This document shows positions 50,934-60,824 of a DNA stretch of 64,000 bases, one piece after another. Location: contig NZ_FNJM01000008.1 of the NCBI RefSeq assembly GCF_900104115.1, forward strand, positions 62,001 to 126,000. The letters are read 5' to 3'. Numbering within the stretch: the stretch's first letter is position 1; the number at the start of each line of letters is the position of its first letter. Position numbers and translations under genes: made by a program. The DNA comes from Clostridium gasigenes. GTDB taxonomy: Bacteria; Bacillota; Clostridia; Clostridiales; Clostridiaceae. The notes under the pieces were generated by a model. That model was not told the DNA's origin. It did no database searches and was given only the letters and a program-made list of their open reading frames with translations.

Positions 50934-50962
50934 AAAGGAGCGCTATATGCGCTCCTTTTTTA
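50934..50962. terminator. ppdK terminator
   Basis: AAAAGGAGCGC, TATAT, GCGCTCCTTTTTT: an 11-bp GC-rich stem. It sits between convergent ppdK and the CotS-like gene, and its A-run lets it work from both sides. Confidence 0.9.
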
Positions 50963-52024
50963 GTTAAAGTTAACTTCATAATCTTTTTCTAATAATACCA
51001 TCATTTCCTTAATAAATTTAAGCTGAGAATCAGTTCTATCAAGACCTCTCTCAAGTAAAGAAATAAAGGCATTTTTATTACAACGTTTAATATTTTTATA
51101 ATAATCTCTAGAAATTTTCCAATATTTTTGTGGGAAAGCAATATAAGCAAGGATATATTTTAAATCTGAGGGAGTTAAAGGATTAACTTTCATATAATCA
51201 TCAATTATTTTTAATGCTAAATCCGTATCCCAATTAGTATTTTCTCTTTTAAGAAGTCGTCTTAAAAAATATGAAATATCATGAGCTGAATAATCCATTT
51301 TACATTTATCAAAATCTATAATCCAAACATTAGAATCAGCAATTAAAATATTTTTATTTACAAAATCACCATGGCATAATGATTTTGAAAGTTCGGAGCA
51401 GTTAATACTAGATGATATTTTAGAGGAAAGTTTAGCAAGTTCTAAATTAATATTAAGATTTTTTAAAAATATTTTAGAAAATCTATCATTATGATGTTTT
51501 GCTTGCTTTGCACTAATTAAGATTTGTTCTAAATGTTTATCTACAGAAATATGATAATCATCACAACCTATTCTAGTGCAACTACCACTAATTGGAACAA
51601 AATTTTGGGAAGATTTATGTAACTTTGCTAGATCCTTTGATGAAAGTTCCATATGATATTTGTTGTCAAAATCACATTTTAAACCATTTACCCAAGGTGT
51701 TAATATAAATAACATACCCATATACTTAATATATCTGTTGTTAGATTTTGTAGGTAATAATTTTGGTACATTTAAATTGTTTCTATATAGCCATTCCATA
51801 GCAGAATATACATATAGAAGATTAGATTCATCATAGTAAACTTTTTTCAAACAATAACTTTTATTTTTAAAATCAACTCGATAAACGGCTCTTTGTTTAT
51901 CTGTATCTTTAAATTTAACCATTGTAACATTTGCAAATTGAAGGTCATAATGTGGTAAAACAAAAGATTTCATGCTTTCAATGGATAGTAAATCTTTAGT
52001 GGAGGGACATATAGTATTTTCCAT
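50960..52024 (-). CDS. CotS-family spore coat protein (kinase fold)
   Basis: 354-residue protein with the aminoglycoside phosphotransferase/choline-kinase fold. LCHGDFVNKNILIAD is the catalytic loop (His-Gly-Asp...Asn) and WIIDFDKCKMDYSAHDISYF the metal-binding DFD. The N-lobe Lys region (AVYRVDFKNKSYCLKKVYYD) is present. CotS/YtaA/YutH-type proteins of this fold are spore coat components in Bacillus; whether they phosphorylate anything is unresolved. It stands alone on the minus strand with GGAGAC near the start. Confidence 0.82.
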   Translation of the reverse strand: MENTICPSTKDLLSIESMKSFVLPHYDLQFANVTMVKFKDTDKQRAVYRVDFKNKSYCLKKVYYDESNLLYVYSAMEWLYRNNLNVPKLLPTKSNNRYIKYMGMLFILTPWVNGLKCDFDNKYHMELSSKDLAKLHKSSQNFVPISGSCTRIGCDDYHISVDKHLEQILISAKQAKHHNDRFSKIFLKNLNINLELAKLSSKISSSINCSELSKSLCHGDFVNKNILIADSNVWIIDFDKCKMDYSAHDISYFLRRLLKRENTNWDTDLALKIIDDYMKVNPLTPSDLKYILAYIAFPQKYWKISRDYYKNIKRCNKNAFISLLERGLDRTDSQLKFIKEMMVLLEKDYEVNFN

Positions 52025-52172
52025 AAATAGTCTCCTTATAAAATTACTTATTATTAGGATATTATTTTTAAATGTTAAATAGACTATTTAATGATAAATA
52101 TATTTTATATTCTTGTATTAAATAAAGGTTTTTGGAGAAATATATAGAATATGTTATATAGAGGTGAGATAT

Positions 52173-53201
52173 GTGAACGTAAGAGAGAAAATAGAAGGTT
52201 TTGAAGAGTTGACATTTATACCACAAGCAACATTTAGTAGTAAAAGCTTAGGAAGAGAGCGATATGAAGAAGGAGATACTATAAGAACTTGTTTTATGGT
52301 TGATAGAGATAGAATAATTCATTGCAAATCCTTCAGAAGGCTAAAACATAAAACACAAGTTTATATAAAAACCTTTGGAGATCACTATAGAACAAGATTA
52401 ACGCATACTTTAGAGGTAGCTCAAGTGGCTAGAACTATAGGTGCTGGTATAGGATTAAATGAAAATCTAATAGAAGCAATTTCATTAGGTCATGATTTAG
52501 GTCATGTAGCATTTGCTCATAACGGAGAGGAAGTTTTAAAAGACTTTCTAGATGAAGGATTTAGACATAACGAACAAAGTGTTAGAGTAGTTAAAAAATT
52601 GGAAAGAGAAGGAAAAGGGTTAAATCTAACGGCAGAAGTTATAGATGGGATTTTAAATCATAGTGGTTTGTCTAAGGGATCTAATAAAGCGATGACGTTA
52701 GAAGGCTGTGTTGTAAAATATAGCGATAAAATTGCTTATTTAAATCATGATATTGATGATTCTATAAGAGCTGGATTATTAACAGAAGAAGAATTGCCTA
52801 AAGAAGTTATAAAATTACTGGGAAATACTCATTCACAAAGAATAGAAACTCTTGTACTTGATATGATTAAAAATACTACAAAAAATATCAATGAAAATAT
52901 ACCTGATGTAACATTAAGCTTAGAAATTTGGGAAGCTATGACGGAACTTAGGCAGTTTATGTTTAAGAATGTGTATTTAGGGGATATTTTAAACGTAGAA
53001 AGAAGTAAAGCTAAATTTATATTAACACAATTAATAGATCATTATTTTAAAAATCCAGAAGAACTTCCAGATATGTATAAAATTATTTTGGAAGAAGAAG
53101 GCTTGAAAAGAGCAGTAGCTGATTATATAGCTGGGATGAGTGATGATTATTGTTTAAATAAATTTAATTCTATTTTTGTACCAAAGTTTGTAATTTACTA
53201 A
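52173..53201 (+). CDS. dgt: Deoxyguanosinetriphosphate triphosphohydrolase-like protein
   Basis: HD-domain dNTPase giving deoxynucleoside and triphosphate. I start it at GTG 52173, 5 bases after GAGGTGA (GTG 52164 overlaps the site), giving 342 residues. Metal and substrate motifs are [45 protein letters not shown] and NHSGLS. It precedes dnaG-rpoD in clostridia and is close to the DNA replication genes. Confidence 0.92.
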   Translation: MNVREKIEGFEELTFIPQATFSSKSLGRERYEEGDTIRTCFMVDRDRIIHCKSFRRLKHKTQVYIKTFGDHYRTRLTHTLEVAQVARTIGAGIGLNENLIEAISLGHDLGHVAFAHNGEEVLKDFLDEGFRHNEQSVRVVKKLEREGKGLNLTAEVIDGILNHSGLSKGSNKAMTLEGCVVKYSDKIAYLNHDIDDSIRAGLLTEEELPKEVIKLLGNTHSQRIETLVLDMIKNTTKNINENIPDVTLSLEIWEAMTELRQFMFKNVYLGDILNVERSKAKFILTQLIDHYFKNPEELPDMYKIILEEEGLKRAVADYIAGMSDDYCLNKFNSIFVPKFVIY

Positions 53202-53383
53202 AAAGTATAAATATAAAATTTGTTTTTGGGGAAAATATTTTTATAATAAAAAAACAAAAATTGAAATATAAAAAAATAAAATGTATTAAAATATAATTAA
53301 ATCATATTTTAAGAAGGAATTAATTATATTATGTCGAATAATAAATAGGTTGAAGAAAATTTATAGTAAGGAGGGGGATCTCC

Positions 53384-55165
53384 TTGCAGATTTCTGAAGA
53401 AATTTTAGAAAAAATTAAAGAACAGAGTGATATAGTAGATGTTATATCAGAAACTGTAAAATTAAAAAGATCGGGTAGGAATTTTTCAGGGCTATGTCCC
53501 TTTCATAATGAAAAGTCACCTTCTTTTTCTGTGTCACAAGATAAACAAATATATAAATGTTTTGGATGTGGAGAAGCAGGTAACGTTATAACATTTGTTA
53601 TGAAAAATAAAAATTTACCTTTTGTAGATGCTGTTAAGTATTTAGCAGAAAGAGTAAATATAGTTATTGAAGATGAATCAGGAAAAAGAAATAAAACTAC
53701 AGAAAAAAAAGAACAAATCTATAACGTAAATGTTGAAGCCGCAAGGTTTTTCTTTTCAAATTTAATTAATACAAAAAGTTCTAAAGAATATTTTTTAAAT
53801 CGTGGTATTCAAGAAGAAACTATTAAAAAATTTGGGCTCGGGTTTGCAAAAGATAGTTGGAACAACTTAATTTTTCATTTAAGAAAAAAAGGGTTTAAGG
53901 ATGAGTTGCTATTAGAAGCCGGATTAGTTTCTACAAGTGAAAAAAAGGGTAATCAATACGATCGATTTAGGAATAGAGTTATGTTCCCTGTTTTTGATTA
54001 TAGGGGTAAGGTAATTGGCTTTGGAGGAAGAGTTTTAGATGATTCTAAACCTAAGTATTTAAATTCACCAGAAACCTTAGTTTTTCAAAAGGGTACTAAT
54101 CTGTATGGGTTGAATTTTGCTATTAAAAATAAAATACCTGATAGATATTTTATAATAGTAGAAGGATATATGGATTTAATTACATTACATCAATATGGTA
54201 TTACTAATGTGGTAGCATCCCTTGGAACGGCACTCACAACAAGCCAAGCAAGACTTTTAAAAAGGTATGCAGATAAAGTAATTATTTCTTATGATGCGGA
54301 TGTAGCTGGTCAAACAGCAACACTTAGAGGTCTTGAAATATTAAGAGAAGCAGGCTTTGATGTAAGGGTTTTAAATATTCCAAAAGGAAAAGATCCTGAT
54401 GAATTTGTAAGAAGTAATGGAAGCGAAGCCTTTAAAAAACTTATAAATGATGCGGAGCCTTTAATTGATTATAGATTAAAGAGAGCAGAAGATGGAATTG
54501 ATTTTAAGGAAAGTAATTCACTGGTAAAATACGGTAATAGAGTTACGCATATATTAGCTGATTTAGACCCGGTAGAAAAGGATGTTTATGTTAAAAAAAT
54601 ATCCGAAAATACAGGTATTAGAGAGCAGACATTATATGATGTTTTATCAAGGGAATTAACAAAGAATACAAAAGAAAATAATTTCATGAATAATAAGGAA
54701 GAAAATGGAACAAAATTATATGTAGAGCCCGGTTTTTTAAAAGCAGAACGTTCTTTATTGAAATTAATGCTTAAAGATGAATATTTTGATTATATAGTTT
54801 CTAACCTAAAGGAAGAAGATTTGATTCTTTCTGAACATAAAGAAATATTCTCTATAATCAAAGAAAATCAAAAGGGTAAACTAAATAATATGATAACTTT
54901 TATAGAATCAAAATGCCGTGATGTAAAAACTATCAAAGAAGTATTAAAAATAAAAGATTATAATGTTTTTGAAGCAGTTGATAGTAAAAAGCAAATTATG
55001 GATTGTATAAAAGAATTATATAATTATAAATTAACTCAGAGATTAGAAACTCTAAAAAGAGAACAAAAAGTTTTAGAGTTAAGTGGAAATATCGAAGAAT
55101 CAATTCAAATAGTTATTGAGAAAACAAAAATAGAAAATCAACTAAAAAGAGGTGGAAGAAGATAG
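53384..55165 (+). CDS. dnaG: DNA primase
   Basis: 593 residues from TTG 53384, after AAGGAGGGGG. The N-terminal zinc-binding domain is seen in [20 protein letters not shown] and KCFGCGEAG (CHCC). The RNA polymerase/Toprim core has [20 protein letters not shown] (acidic metal site), [19 protein letters not shown] and DPDEFV. The C-terminal helicase-binding domain begins near residue 450. Its last base overlaps the longest rpoD frame; dnaG-rpoD is the conserved macromolecular synthesis operon. Confidence 0.96.
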   Translation: MQISEEILEKIKEQSDIVDVISETVKLKRSGRNFSGLCPFHNEKSPSFSVSQDKQIYKCFGCGEAGNVITFVMKNKNLPFVDAVKYLAERVNIVIEDESGKRNKTTEKKEQIYNVNVEAARFFFSNLINTKSSKEYFLNRGIQEETIKKFGLGFAKDSWNNLIFHLRKKGFKDELLLEAGLVSTSEKKGNQYDRFRNRVMFPVFDYRGKVIGFGGRVLDDSKPKYLNSPETLVFQKGTNLYGLNFAIKNKIPDRYFIIVEGYMDLITLHQYGITNVVASLGTALTTSQARLLKRYADKVIISYDADVAGQTATLRGLEILREAGFDVRVLNIPKGKDPDEFVRSNGSEAFKKLINDAEPLIDYRLKRAEDGIDFKESNSLVKYGNRVTHILADLDPVEKDVYVKKISENTGIREQTLYDVLSRELTKNTKENNFMNNKEENGTKLYVEPGFLKAERSLLKLMLKDEYFDYIVSNLKEEDLILSEHKEIFSIIKENQKGKLNNMITFIESKCRDVKTIKEVLKIKDYNVFEAVDSKKQIMDCIKELYNYKLTQRLETLKREQKVLELSGNIEESIQIVIEKTKIENQLKRGGRR

Positions 55166-55191
55166 TGGAAAGTATGAAGGGAGGCAATAAA

Positions 55192-56331
55192 ATGATAAAT
55201 GAAAAAACAAAAGCTAAGCAAGATAAAAAAGATGGAAAAAACATGAGCGATAAAAGTAATAAAATGACTATTGTTAAAACCTTATTAGATAAAGGAAAGA
55301 AGAGTGGAACTTTAACATATAAAGAAATAATGGATGAAATAGAACATATAGAGTTAAGTACAGAGCAAATAGAAAAAATTTATGAAGTTTTAGAATCAAT
55401 GGGTATTGAAGTTTTAGGTCAGGTAAAGGCTACTACAGAGGTAGTTGAAGAAGACGAGGAAGAAGAAGAAGAAGAAATTGATCTAAGCGTACCAGAAGGT
55501 ATTGCCATAGATGATCCTGTAAGAATGTACTTAAAAGAAATTGGAAAAGTGCCACTTTTATCATCAGAAGATGAAATAAGCTTAGCACAAAGAATTGAAA
55601 ATGGAGATCAAATTGCAAAGAAAAAATTAGCGGAAGCAAATTTAAGACTTGTTGTAAGTATAGCAAAAAGATATGTAGGTCGTGGAATGTTATTCCTAGA
55701 TTTAATTCAAGAAGGTAACTTGGGATTAATAAAAGCTGTAGAAAAATTTGACTACAGAAAAGGATATAAATTCTCAACATATGCTACATGGTGGATTAGA
55801 CAGGCGATAACAAGAGCTATAGCCGATCAAGCTAGAACAATTAGAATTCCTGTTCATATGGTTGAAACTATCAATAAGCTTATAAGAGTTCAAAGACAAC
55901 TATTACAAGAATTGGGTAGAGATCCACAACCAGAGGAAATCTCTAAAGTAATGGAATTACCAGTAGAAAAGGTTAGAGAAATCCAAAAGATTGCTCAAGA
56001 ACCAGTTTCTCTTGAAACTCCTATTGGTGAAGAAGAAGATTCACATCTTGGAGATTTTATACCAGATGAAGATGCATTGGCTCCAGCAGAAGCTGCAGCA
56101 TTTACAATGTTAAAAGAACAGTTAATAAATGTTCTAGATACATTAACACCAAGAGAAGAGAAGGTGTTAAGGTTAAGATTTGGTTTAGATGATGGAAGAG
56201 CAAGAACTCTTGAAGAAGTTGGTAAAGAGTTTAATGTTACAAGAGAAAGAATTAGACAAATTGAAGCAAAAGCTTTAAGGAAGCTAAGACACCCATCAAG
56301 AAGTAAAAAATTAAAAGATTATTTAGATTAG
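55192..56331 (+). CDS. rpoD: Primary sigma factor RpoD (sigma-A)
   Basis: 379 residues from ATG 55192, 8 bases after GGGAGG. Region 1.1-like helices ([20 protein letters not shown]), an acidic linker ([13 protein letters not shown], about 88-100), region 1.2/2 ([20 protein letters not shown] and [18 protein letters not shown]), and the -10 helix ([20 protein letters not shown]). Region 4 has [20 protein letters not shown] and [13 protein letters not shown]. It recognises the TTGACA/TATAAT promoters noted in this window. The product is also called SigA. Confidence 0.97.
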   Translation: MINEKTKAKQDKKDGKNMSDKSNKMTIVKTLLDKGKKSGTLTYKEIMDEIEHIELSTEQIEKIYEVLESMGIEVLGQVKATTEVVEEDEEEEEEEIDLSVPEGIAIDDPVRMYLKEIGKVPLLSSEDEISLAQRIENGDQIAKKKLAEANLRLVVSIAKRYVGRGMLFLDLIQEGNLGLIKAVEKFDYRKGYKFSTYATWWIRQAITRAIADQARTIRIPVHMVETINKLIRVQRQLLQELGRDPQPEEISKVMELPVEKVREIQKIAQEPVSLETPIGEEEDSHLGDFIPDEDALAPAEAAAFTMLKEQLINVLDTLTPREEKVLRLRFGLDDGRARTLEEVGKEFNVTRERIRQIEAKALRKLRHPSRSKKLKDYLD

Positions 56332-56353
56332 CACCCTGTGGTGCTAATCTTTA
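56325..56353 (+). terminator. rpoD terminator
   Basis: AGATTAGCACC, CTGT, GGTGCTAATCT then TTACTTTG: a perfect 11-bp stem that overlaps the stop codon; the T-run is short. Confidence 0.8.
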
Positions 56354-56627
56354 CTTTGTAGGCAGATATTATGAAGAATTATTAAATAATAGATTAGTAT
56401 TTATTTAATATAGAAAAATAATTTATTTAAATCTGTAAAAGTAAATTAGTATTAATATTTAATGAAAAGTTGTATAAACTAAGGATAGATAAGACAAAAT
56501 TATAGTGTAATAATCTTAGGCATCTTAAAAAATAGTAAGTAAATATGTTAGTGTATTTGCATAGAAAGTTATTATTTAAAAAATGTCTTAACAGAAAAAA
56601 ATATGATAAACATAGGAGTAAAGAAGA
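56354..56627. repeat. rpoD-trmK spacer with a diverged hairpin element
   Basis: From 56517 to 56595, CTTAGGCATCTTAAAAAATA then GTAAGTAAAT is the left arm, and AGTTATTATTTAAAAAATGT then CTTA the right arm, of a GGCATC-ended copy. The core is only partly paired. The rest of the spacer is A+T-rich and holds no gene that I can see. Confidence 0.5.
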
Positions 56628-57326
56628 ATGAAATTAAGTAAAAGATTAGAATTTATAGCAGATCATATTGATAAAGTAATATCATTGTCAGATATAGGAA
56701 CAGATCATGGATATATCCCATTATATGCATTAAATAAAGGTCTTTGCGAAAAGGCAATAGCTTCAGACATTAATAAAGATCCATTAGATAAAGCAAGGTT
56801 GAATGCTTTATTAGAAGGTATGGGAGATGAACTTGAATTCAGATTAGGTGGAGGATTAGAGCCACTTAAAGAGGGTGAAGTTCAAGCAGTTATAATTGCT
56901 GGAATGGGTGGAAAATTAATAAAAGATATTTTAGAAAAGGATATAACTAAGGTTGATAATCTTGATTATTTAATATTACAACCAGCTCAAAATCCAGAAG
57001 GATTAAGAGAATATTTATATACAAATGACTATGAGATAATAGCTGAAGACCTATGCAAAGATGATGGTAAATATTACGAGCTGTTTAAAGTAAAGAGAAA
57101 AAAGGACGAAAATACCGAATTAGATAGTATATATTATGAAATTAGTCCTAAATTATTAATGAGTAAACATCCATTGATGAAAGAATATTTAGAATCAAAA
57201 CTAGAAAATTACAATAAAATATTAGAAGCTGTAAGTACGGAAGTTAATTCTGATCTTGCAAATATTAAAAAAGTAGAAATAGAAGAAAAAATAGCAGTTA
57301 TTTCAAGTATGATAAACTTTTTATAA
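56628..57326 (+). CDS. trmK: tRNA (adenine-22-N1)-methyltransferase
   Basis: 232 residues; methylates A22 in the D-loop region of certain tRNAs. The Rossmann SAM site is in LSDIGTDHGYIPLYAL and IASDINKDPLDKAR; IIAGMGGKLIKDIL and LILQPAQNPEGLREYL are the family's NPPW-region equivalents. A C-terminal coiled coil (about 180-232) is typical of TrmK. The start follows AGGAG. It lies after rpoD and is adjacent to nif3, the usual Firmicute order (yqfN-yqfO). Confidence 0.93.
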   Translation: MKLSKRLEFIADHIDKVISLSDIGTDHGYIPLYALNKGLCEKAIASDINKDPLDKARLNALLEGMGDELEFRLGGGLEPLKEGEVQAVIIAGMGGKLIKDILEKDITKVDNLDYLILQPAQNPEGLREYLYTNDYEIIAEDLCKDDGKYYELFKVKRKKDENTELDSIYYEISPKLLMSKHPLMKEYLESKLENYNKILEAVSTEVNSDLANIKKVEIEEKIAVISSMINFL

Positions 57327-57336
57327 GGGAGCTTAA

Positions 57337-58128
57337 ATGATAAAAGTAGAACAGATTATAAAGGCTATGGAAAAAATAGCGCCAGTTTACCTTAAAGAAG
57401 ATTTTGATAATGTAGGATTAATGGTTGGGGACAAGGCAGAAAAGGTAAAAAGAGTTCTTTTTGCCTTAGACTGTACATTGGAAGTTATTGAAGAAGCTAA
57501 GGACCTAAAAGTAGATTTAATAATTAGCCATCATCCGTTGATATTTAATAAGCCTAAAAGTATAACAACAGACACTCTTCAAGGTAAAAAAATAATTAAA
57601 TTAATAAGGAGCAATATTAATTTATATTCTAGTCATACAAATTTAGATTCTGCAGAGAATGGGTTAAATCAAACTATAGTGGAGATGTTAGGTTTTAAAT
57701 CTAATGAAATATTAGAGAAAAGCAAAATAACTAGCCATAAAAATGCAGGTCTTGGAAGGATGATAAGACTAGATAAAGAAATAGATTTAACAGAGCTTAT
57801 AAGTACAGTCAAAAGTAAACTTAATATTAATACTTTAAGAGTTGTAGATGGAAATAGAAAAATAAAAAACATTGCAATAATTAATGGAAGTGGACAAAGC
57901 TTTTTTAGTCAAGCAGTGAAGATGGGTGCTGACTGTATTATTACAGGAGATACAACTTATCATTTTGCTCTAGATTATAAAGAAATGGGAGTTACTATAA
58001 TTGATACTGGACATTTTTCATCAGAATGGTTAGTATTTTTAAAAGCAATGGAAAAAATAAAAGAAGAATTTAAAGAAATAGAATTTATAACATCTACAAA
58101 AGTAGAGGATCCCTATAAATTTATTTAG
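57337..58128 (+). CDS. Nif3-like dinuclear metal protein
   Basis: 263 residues of the GTP cyclohydrolase I type 2/Nif3 family (YqfO in Bacillus, YbgI in E. coli), which form hexameric rings with a di-metal site. Metal ligands are in LIISHHPLIF and YSSHTNLDSAENG, with the C-terminal IIDTGHFSSEW. At 263 residues it lacks the inserted domain of the longer Bacillus protein (about 370). Despite the family name it is not a proven GTP cyclohydrolase. It begins 10 bases after trmK. Confidence 0.9.
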   Translation: MIKVEQIIKAMEKIAPVYLKEDFDNVGLMVGDKAEKVKRVLFALDCTLEVIEEAKDLKVDLIISHHPLIFNKPKSITTDTLQGKKIIKLIRSNINLYSSHTNLDSAENGLNQTIVEMLGFKSNEILEKSKITSHKNAGLGRMIRLDKEIDLTELISTVKSKLNINTLRVVDGNRKIKNIAIINGSGQSFFSQAVKMGADCIITGDTTYHFALDYKEMGVTIIDTGHFSSEWLVFLKAMEKIKEEFKEIEFITSTKVEDPYKFI

Positions 58129-58142
58129 GGAGCATAAGGGAA

Positions 58143-58186
58143 ATAAGGAATCTTCAAAAAATAACTAGTCAAAGATTCCATAAATA
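58143..58186. repeat. Left half of the dispersed hairpin element
   Basis: AAGGAATCTTCAAAAAATAA then CTAGTCAAAGATTCC: the left arm with a short internal GGAATCTT/AAGATTCC palindrome. It lies upstream of the preQ1 riboswitch; no right arm is seen. Confidence 0.55.
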
Positions 58187-58239
58187 ATATCTATAAAAAG
58201 AACAATCTAAAAATTAAATAAAATCCAGGAATATTCCTG

Positions 58240-58276
58240 GGAGAGGTTCGTAACCATCCCTCTATAAAAAACTAGG
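58240..58276 (+). promoter_or_regulatory. preQ1-I riboswitch aptamer
   Basis: AGAGG (58242-58246), a GTTC-loop segment (TTCGTAACCATC), CCTCT (58259-58263), then the A-rich tail ATAAAAAACTAGG. This is the compact H-type pseudoknot of class I preQ1 aptamers, nearly identical to the Bacillus queCDEF element in the AGAGGTTC and CCTCTATAAAAAACTA blocks. It binds 7-aminomethyl-7-deazaguanine. The genes downstream fit queuosine-precursor salvage. A short AATCCAGGA/TCCTGG hairpin lies just before it. Confidence 0.93.
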
Positions 58277-58448
58277 ATTAAAACTGTATAATTGAATACA
58301 GTTAATTTGCTTATTAATAATTTAATAGGTAGAGCTAGTATTTTACAGAAGAACCTTTAGGGAGTTATCCTTAGGGGCTATATTTATAAACATGAATAAT
58401 AAATATAAGAGGATGGATTTAGTGATAAATCTATCCTTTTTTATTTTT
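58277..58448 (+). terminator. Leader expression platform with intrinsic terminator
   Basis: The terminator is AGGATGGATTTA, GTGA, TAAATCTATCCT then TTTTTATTTTTT (58410-58448), a 12-bp stem with one mismatch. It lies about 135 bases beyond the aptamer and about 85 before queK. Between them is a small hairpin, AACTGTAT/ATACAGTT (58282-58303). The aptamer presumably decides whether RNA polymerase stops here, but I cannot identify the antiterminator pairing. Confidence 0.75.
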
Positions 58449-58533
58449 TAATAATTAATAGACATAAAAGAAAATAAATTAGAATTTTACAAATTATTTT
58501 CAAAAAGCTTTTAAGAGAATTGGAGGATTTAAT

Positions 58534-59505
58534 ATGAAAAGAAAAGTAATTATTGATTGTGATCCAGGAATTGATGATGCATTAGCATTAATTTTAGCAA
58601 TAAATTCACCAGAACTTGATATTTTAGGAATAACAATAGTATCTGGAAATGTTAATGGAAAAAAGGGAGAAGAAAATGCAAAAAAAGTTTTAAAGCTTAT
58701 GGGTAGAGAGGATATTGATGTTTATATAGGCGAAGAAATTCCTTTAGTTAGAAAATTGATTACAGCAGAGGATACTCATGGAGGAGATGGACTTGGAGAA
58801 AGTAATTATCCTAAAGTAGGAGGTCAAGTATTATATGGAGGAGTAGACTTTATTTTAGAAAAAGCAAAAAGTGAAGAAATTAGTATTATAGCACTTGGAC
58901 CATTAACTAATATTGCAACAGCATTAAATAGAGATGAAGAATCATTTAATAAAATTAAAGAAATAGTTTCTATGGGAGGGGCTTTTAAGTCTCATGGAAA
59001 TTGTTCTCAAGTAGCTGAATTTAATTATTGGGTAGATCCAGATGCTGTAAAAGAAGTGTTTGATAAAAGTAATGTTAAATTTACTATGGTGGGGTTAGAT
59101 GTTACAAGAGAAATAGTTTTAACACCAAATTATATTGAGTTAATTAAGCAAATAGGTGGAGATGTAGCGGAATTTATTGTATCAATAACAAGATTCTATG
59201 TTGATTTTCATTGGGAACAAGAAAGAACATTAGGTTGTGTAATTAATGATCCTTTGGCAGTAGCTTATTTTATAGATAATAGCTTCTGCAAGGGCTTTAT
59301 GACTTACTTAGATATAGTTACAGATGGAATAGCAATTGGACAAACTTTGGTGGATGTAGGTGATTTTTATAGAAAGGCACCTAATGGCTTAGTGTTAACA
59401 GACGTAGATTCTAAAAAATTCATTAGATTTTTCCTTGGAAGAATTTTTAAAGATAATATAAAAGATATAGAAAAAGTTATAAATAACAATAAATATGGAA
59501 TGTAA
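58534..59505 (+). CDS. queK: Queuosine-type nucleoside hydrolase (IUNH family)
   Basis: 323-residue ribonucleoside hydrolase of the inosine-uridine-preferring family. The N-terminal calcium site is DCDPGIDDALA (Asp8, Asp10, Asp14, Asp15). Further motifs are EDTHGGDGLGE, IALGPLTNIATAL, SMGGAFKSHGN and the C-terminal INDPLAVAYF. Because it sits behind a preQ1 riboswitch with an ECF S component and a radical SAM protein, I assign the QueK role: hydrolysis of queuosine to queuine, as described in Clostridioides difficile. The family fold is certain; the substrate rests on context. The start follows TTGGAGG. Confidence 0.85.
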   Translation: MKRKVIIDCDPGIDDALALILAINSPELDILGITIVSGNVNGKKGEENAKKVLKLMGREDIDVYIGEEIPLVRKLITAEDTHGGDGLGESNYPKVGGQVLYGGVDFILEKAKSEEISIIALGPLTNIATALNRDEESFNKIKEIVSMGGAFKSHGNCSQVAEFNYWVDPDAVKEVFDKSNVKFTMVGLDVTREIVLTPNYIELIKQIGGDVAEFIVSITRFYVDFHWEQERTLGCVINDPLAVAYFIDNSFCKGFMTYLDIVTDGIAIGQTLVDVGDFYRKAPNGLVLTDVDSKKFIRFFLGRIFKDNIKDIEKVINNNKYGM

Positions 59506-59509
59506 AAAA

Positions 59510-59548
59510 CTAGGATATATTCAAAAAATAACTAGGTGGATTACTAAG
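59510..59548. repeat. Left half of the dispersed hairpin element
   Basis: GGATATATTCAAAAAATAAC then TAGGTGGATTACTAAGG, between the queK stop and the ECF gene ribosome-binding site. Only the left-arm core is clear. Confidence 0.4.
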
Positions 59549-59560
59549 GAGGAGATAAAT

Positions 59561-60148
59561 ATGAATGAAAATAAAACATTTAATGTTACGTTAATGGCTA
59601 TGTGTGTAGGATTCAATATTATTGGGGCATTTTTAGCACTTACACTTAAACTACCAGTATATTTAGATACAATAGGAACATTTTTATCAGCGTTTTTATT
59701 AGGACCAATTGCGGGCGTGATTACAGGTGGAGTATCTTCGCTTATAAATGGTATTACTTTTGATCCAATATCTTTATATTTTATGCCAGTACAGCTTATA
59801 TCTGGGTTCATGGCAGGAATGTTGTTTAAGAAAGGATTGTTTAAAGGTAAGTTAATACCAATAGGTATGATAATAGTTACTGTAACATCATCTATTGTAG
59901 CTTCAATAATTGCAGCATATGTATTTGGGGGAATAACCAGTTCAGGAAGTTCTTTTATAGTGATGTATTTAAAAGAAGCAGGAGTTAATATAATTACTAG
60001 TGTTTTTTCAACTCAAATATTAACAGATCTACTTGATAAAGCAGTAGTAATTAGTTTGGTAATATATTTAATTAAAATAATACCAGTAAATTTGAAGAGA
60101 AAGCATTTTTCTGAAGATGTTTTAGGAGATGAAAATGGAAAGATATAA
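59561..60148 (+). CDS. ECF transporter S component, predicted queuine/queuosine uptake
   Basis: 195-residue membrane protein with about six helices; start ATG 59561 after AAGGAGGAG. LPVYLDTIGTFLSAFLLGPI and the GGVSSLINGI, FMPVQLISGF segments are typical of ECF S components (substrate-binding subunits that use a shared EcfAAT energiser). The energising subunits are not nearby, so it is probably of the group II type that shares them. The preQ1 riboswitch and QueK/QueL neighbours make queuine, queuosine or a precursor the likely cargo (QueT/QrtT-type prediction). Its stop overlaps the queL start. Confidence 0.85.
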   Translation: MNENKTFNVTLMAMCVGFNIIGAFLALTLKLPVYLDTIGTFLSAFLLGPIAGVITGGVSSLINGITFDPISLYFMPVQLISGFMAGMLFKKGLFKGKLIPIGMIIVTVTSSIVASIIAAYVFGGITSSGSSFIVMYLKEAGVNIITSVFSTQILTDLLDKAVVISLVIYLIKIIPVNLKRKHFSEDVLGDENGKI

Positions 60149-60824
60149 TAAAATAACTAATAAAAATAATAGAGAAATTGTACTATTAAAGGGATTCCCC
60201 TGCGTATGGGGGAAATGTACATTTTGCGATTATATAGATGATAATGGATTAGATGAAAAAGAAATAAATAAATTGAATAAGGAAATATTAGACAAGGTAG
60301 ATGGAGAATTTGGGATACTTGAAGTAATAAACTCTGGAAGTTGCTTTGAACTTCCAATAGAAACTTTAAAATATATAAAAGAAGTTGTAGATAGAATGGG
60401 TATAAAAAAAATATTTCTAGAGAGCCATTGGTGCTATAGACATAGATTAGATGAAATGAGGAAACTTTTTAATATTGAAATAGTATTTAAAATTGGAATA
60501 GAAACCTTTGATAATGATTTTAGAAATTTAGTTTTAAATAAAAATGCAAATTTTAAAACACCAGAAGAAGTGAAAAAACTTTTCCAATCTGTATGTATTA
60601 TGGTAGGAATTAAGGGTCAAACAAAGGAACAAATAAAAAAAGATATAGAAATAGTTTTAAACAATTTTAAATATGCAACAATAAATGTATTTATTGAAAA
60701 TACAACTAATGTTAAAAGAGATGAAGAGCTTATAAAGTGGTTCTGCAAAGAGTTTAAAGAGTTGGAAAACCATGAAACAATAGAAGTTCTATTTCATAAT
60801 ACAGATTTTGGAGTAGGAGATTAA
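60135..60824 (+). CDS. queL: Radical SAM queuine lyase
   Basis: 229 residues; I prefer ATG 60135, 6 bases after AGGAG, over ATG 60129. LLKGFPCVWGKCTFCDY holds three cysteines (23, 28, 31) as CX4CX2C, one residue wider than the usual CX3CX2C; VINSGSCFELP and the FKIGIETFDNDFRN segment follow, as in RaSEA/Elp3-like radical SAM barrels. QueL in C. difficile converts queuine to preQ1 so that Tgt and the later Q enzymes can reuse it. Here it overlaps the ECF gene by 14 bases in a preQ1-controlled operon. The function is inferred from family and context. Confidence 0.82.
   Translation: MERYNKITNKNNREIVLLKGFPCVWGKCTFCDYIDDNGLDEKEINKLNKEILDKVDGEFGILEVINSGSCFELPIETLKYIKEVVDRMGIKKIFLESHWCYRHRLDEMRKLFNIEIVFKIGIETFDNDFRNLVLNKNANFKTPEEVKKLFQSVCIMVGIKGQTKEQIKKDIEIVLNNFKYATINVFIENTTNVKRDEELIKWFCKEFKELENHETIEVLFHNTDFGVGD

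Noticed and set aside
59495-59560. N-terminal extension of the ECF S component to ATG 59495
   Set aside because: It overlaps the queK stop and runs through a hairpin-element half; the strong AAGGAGGAG favours ATG 59561.
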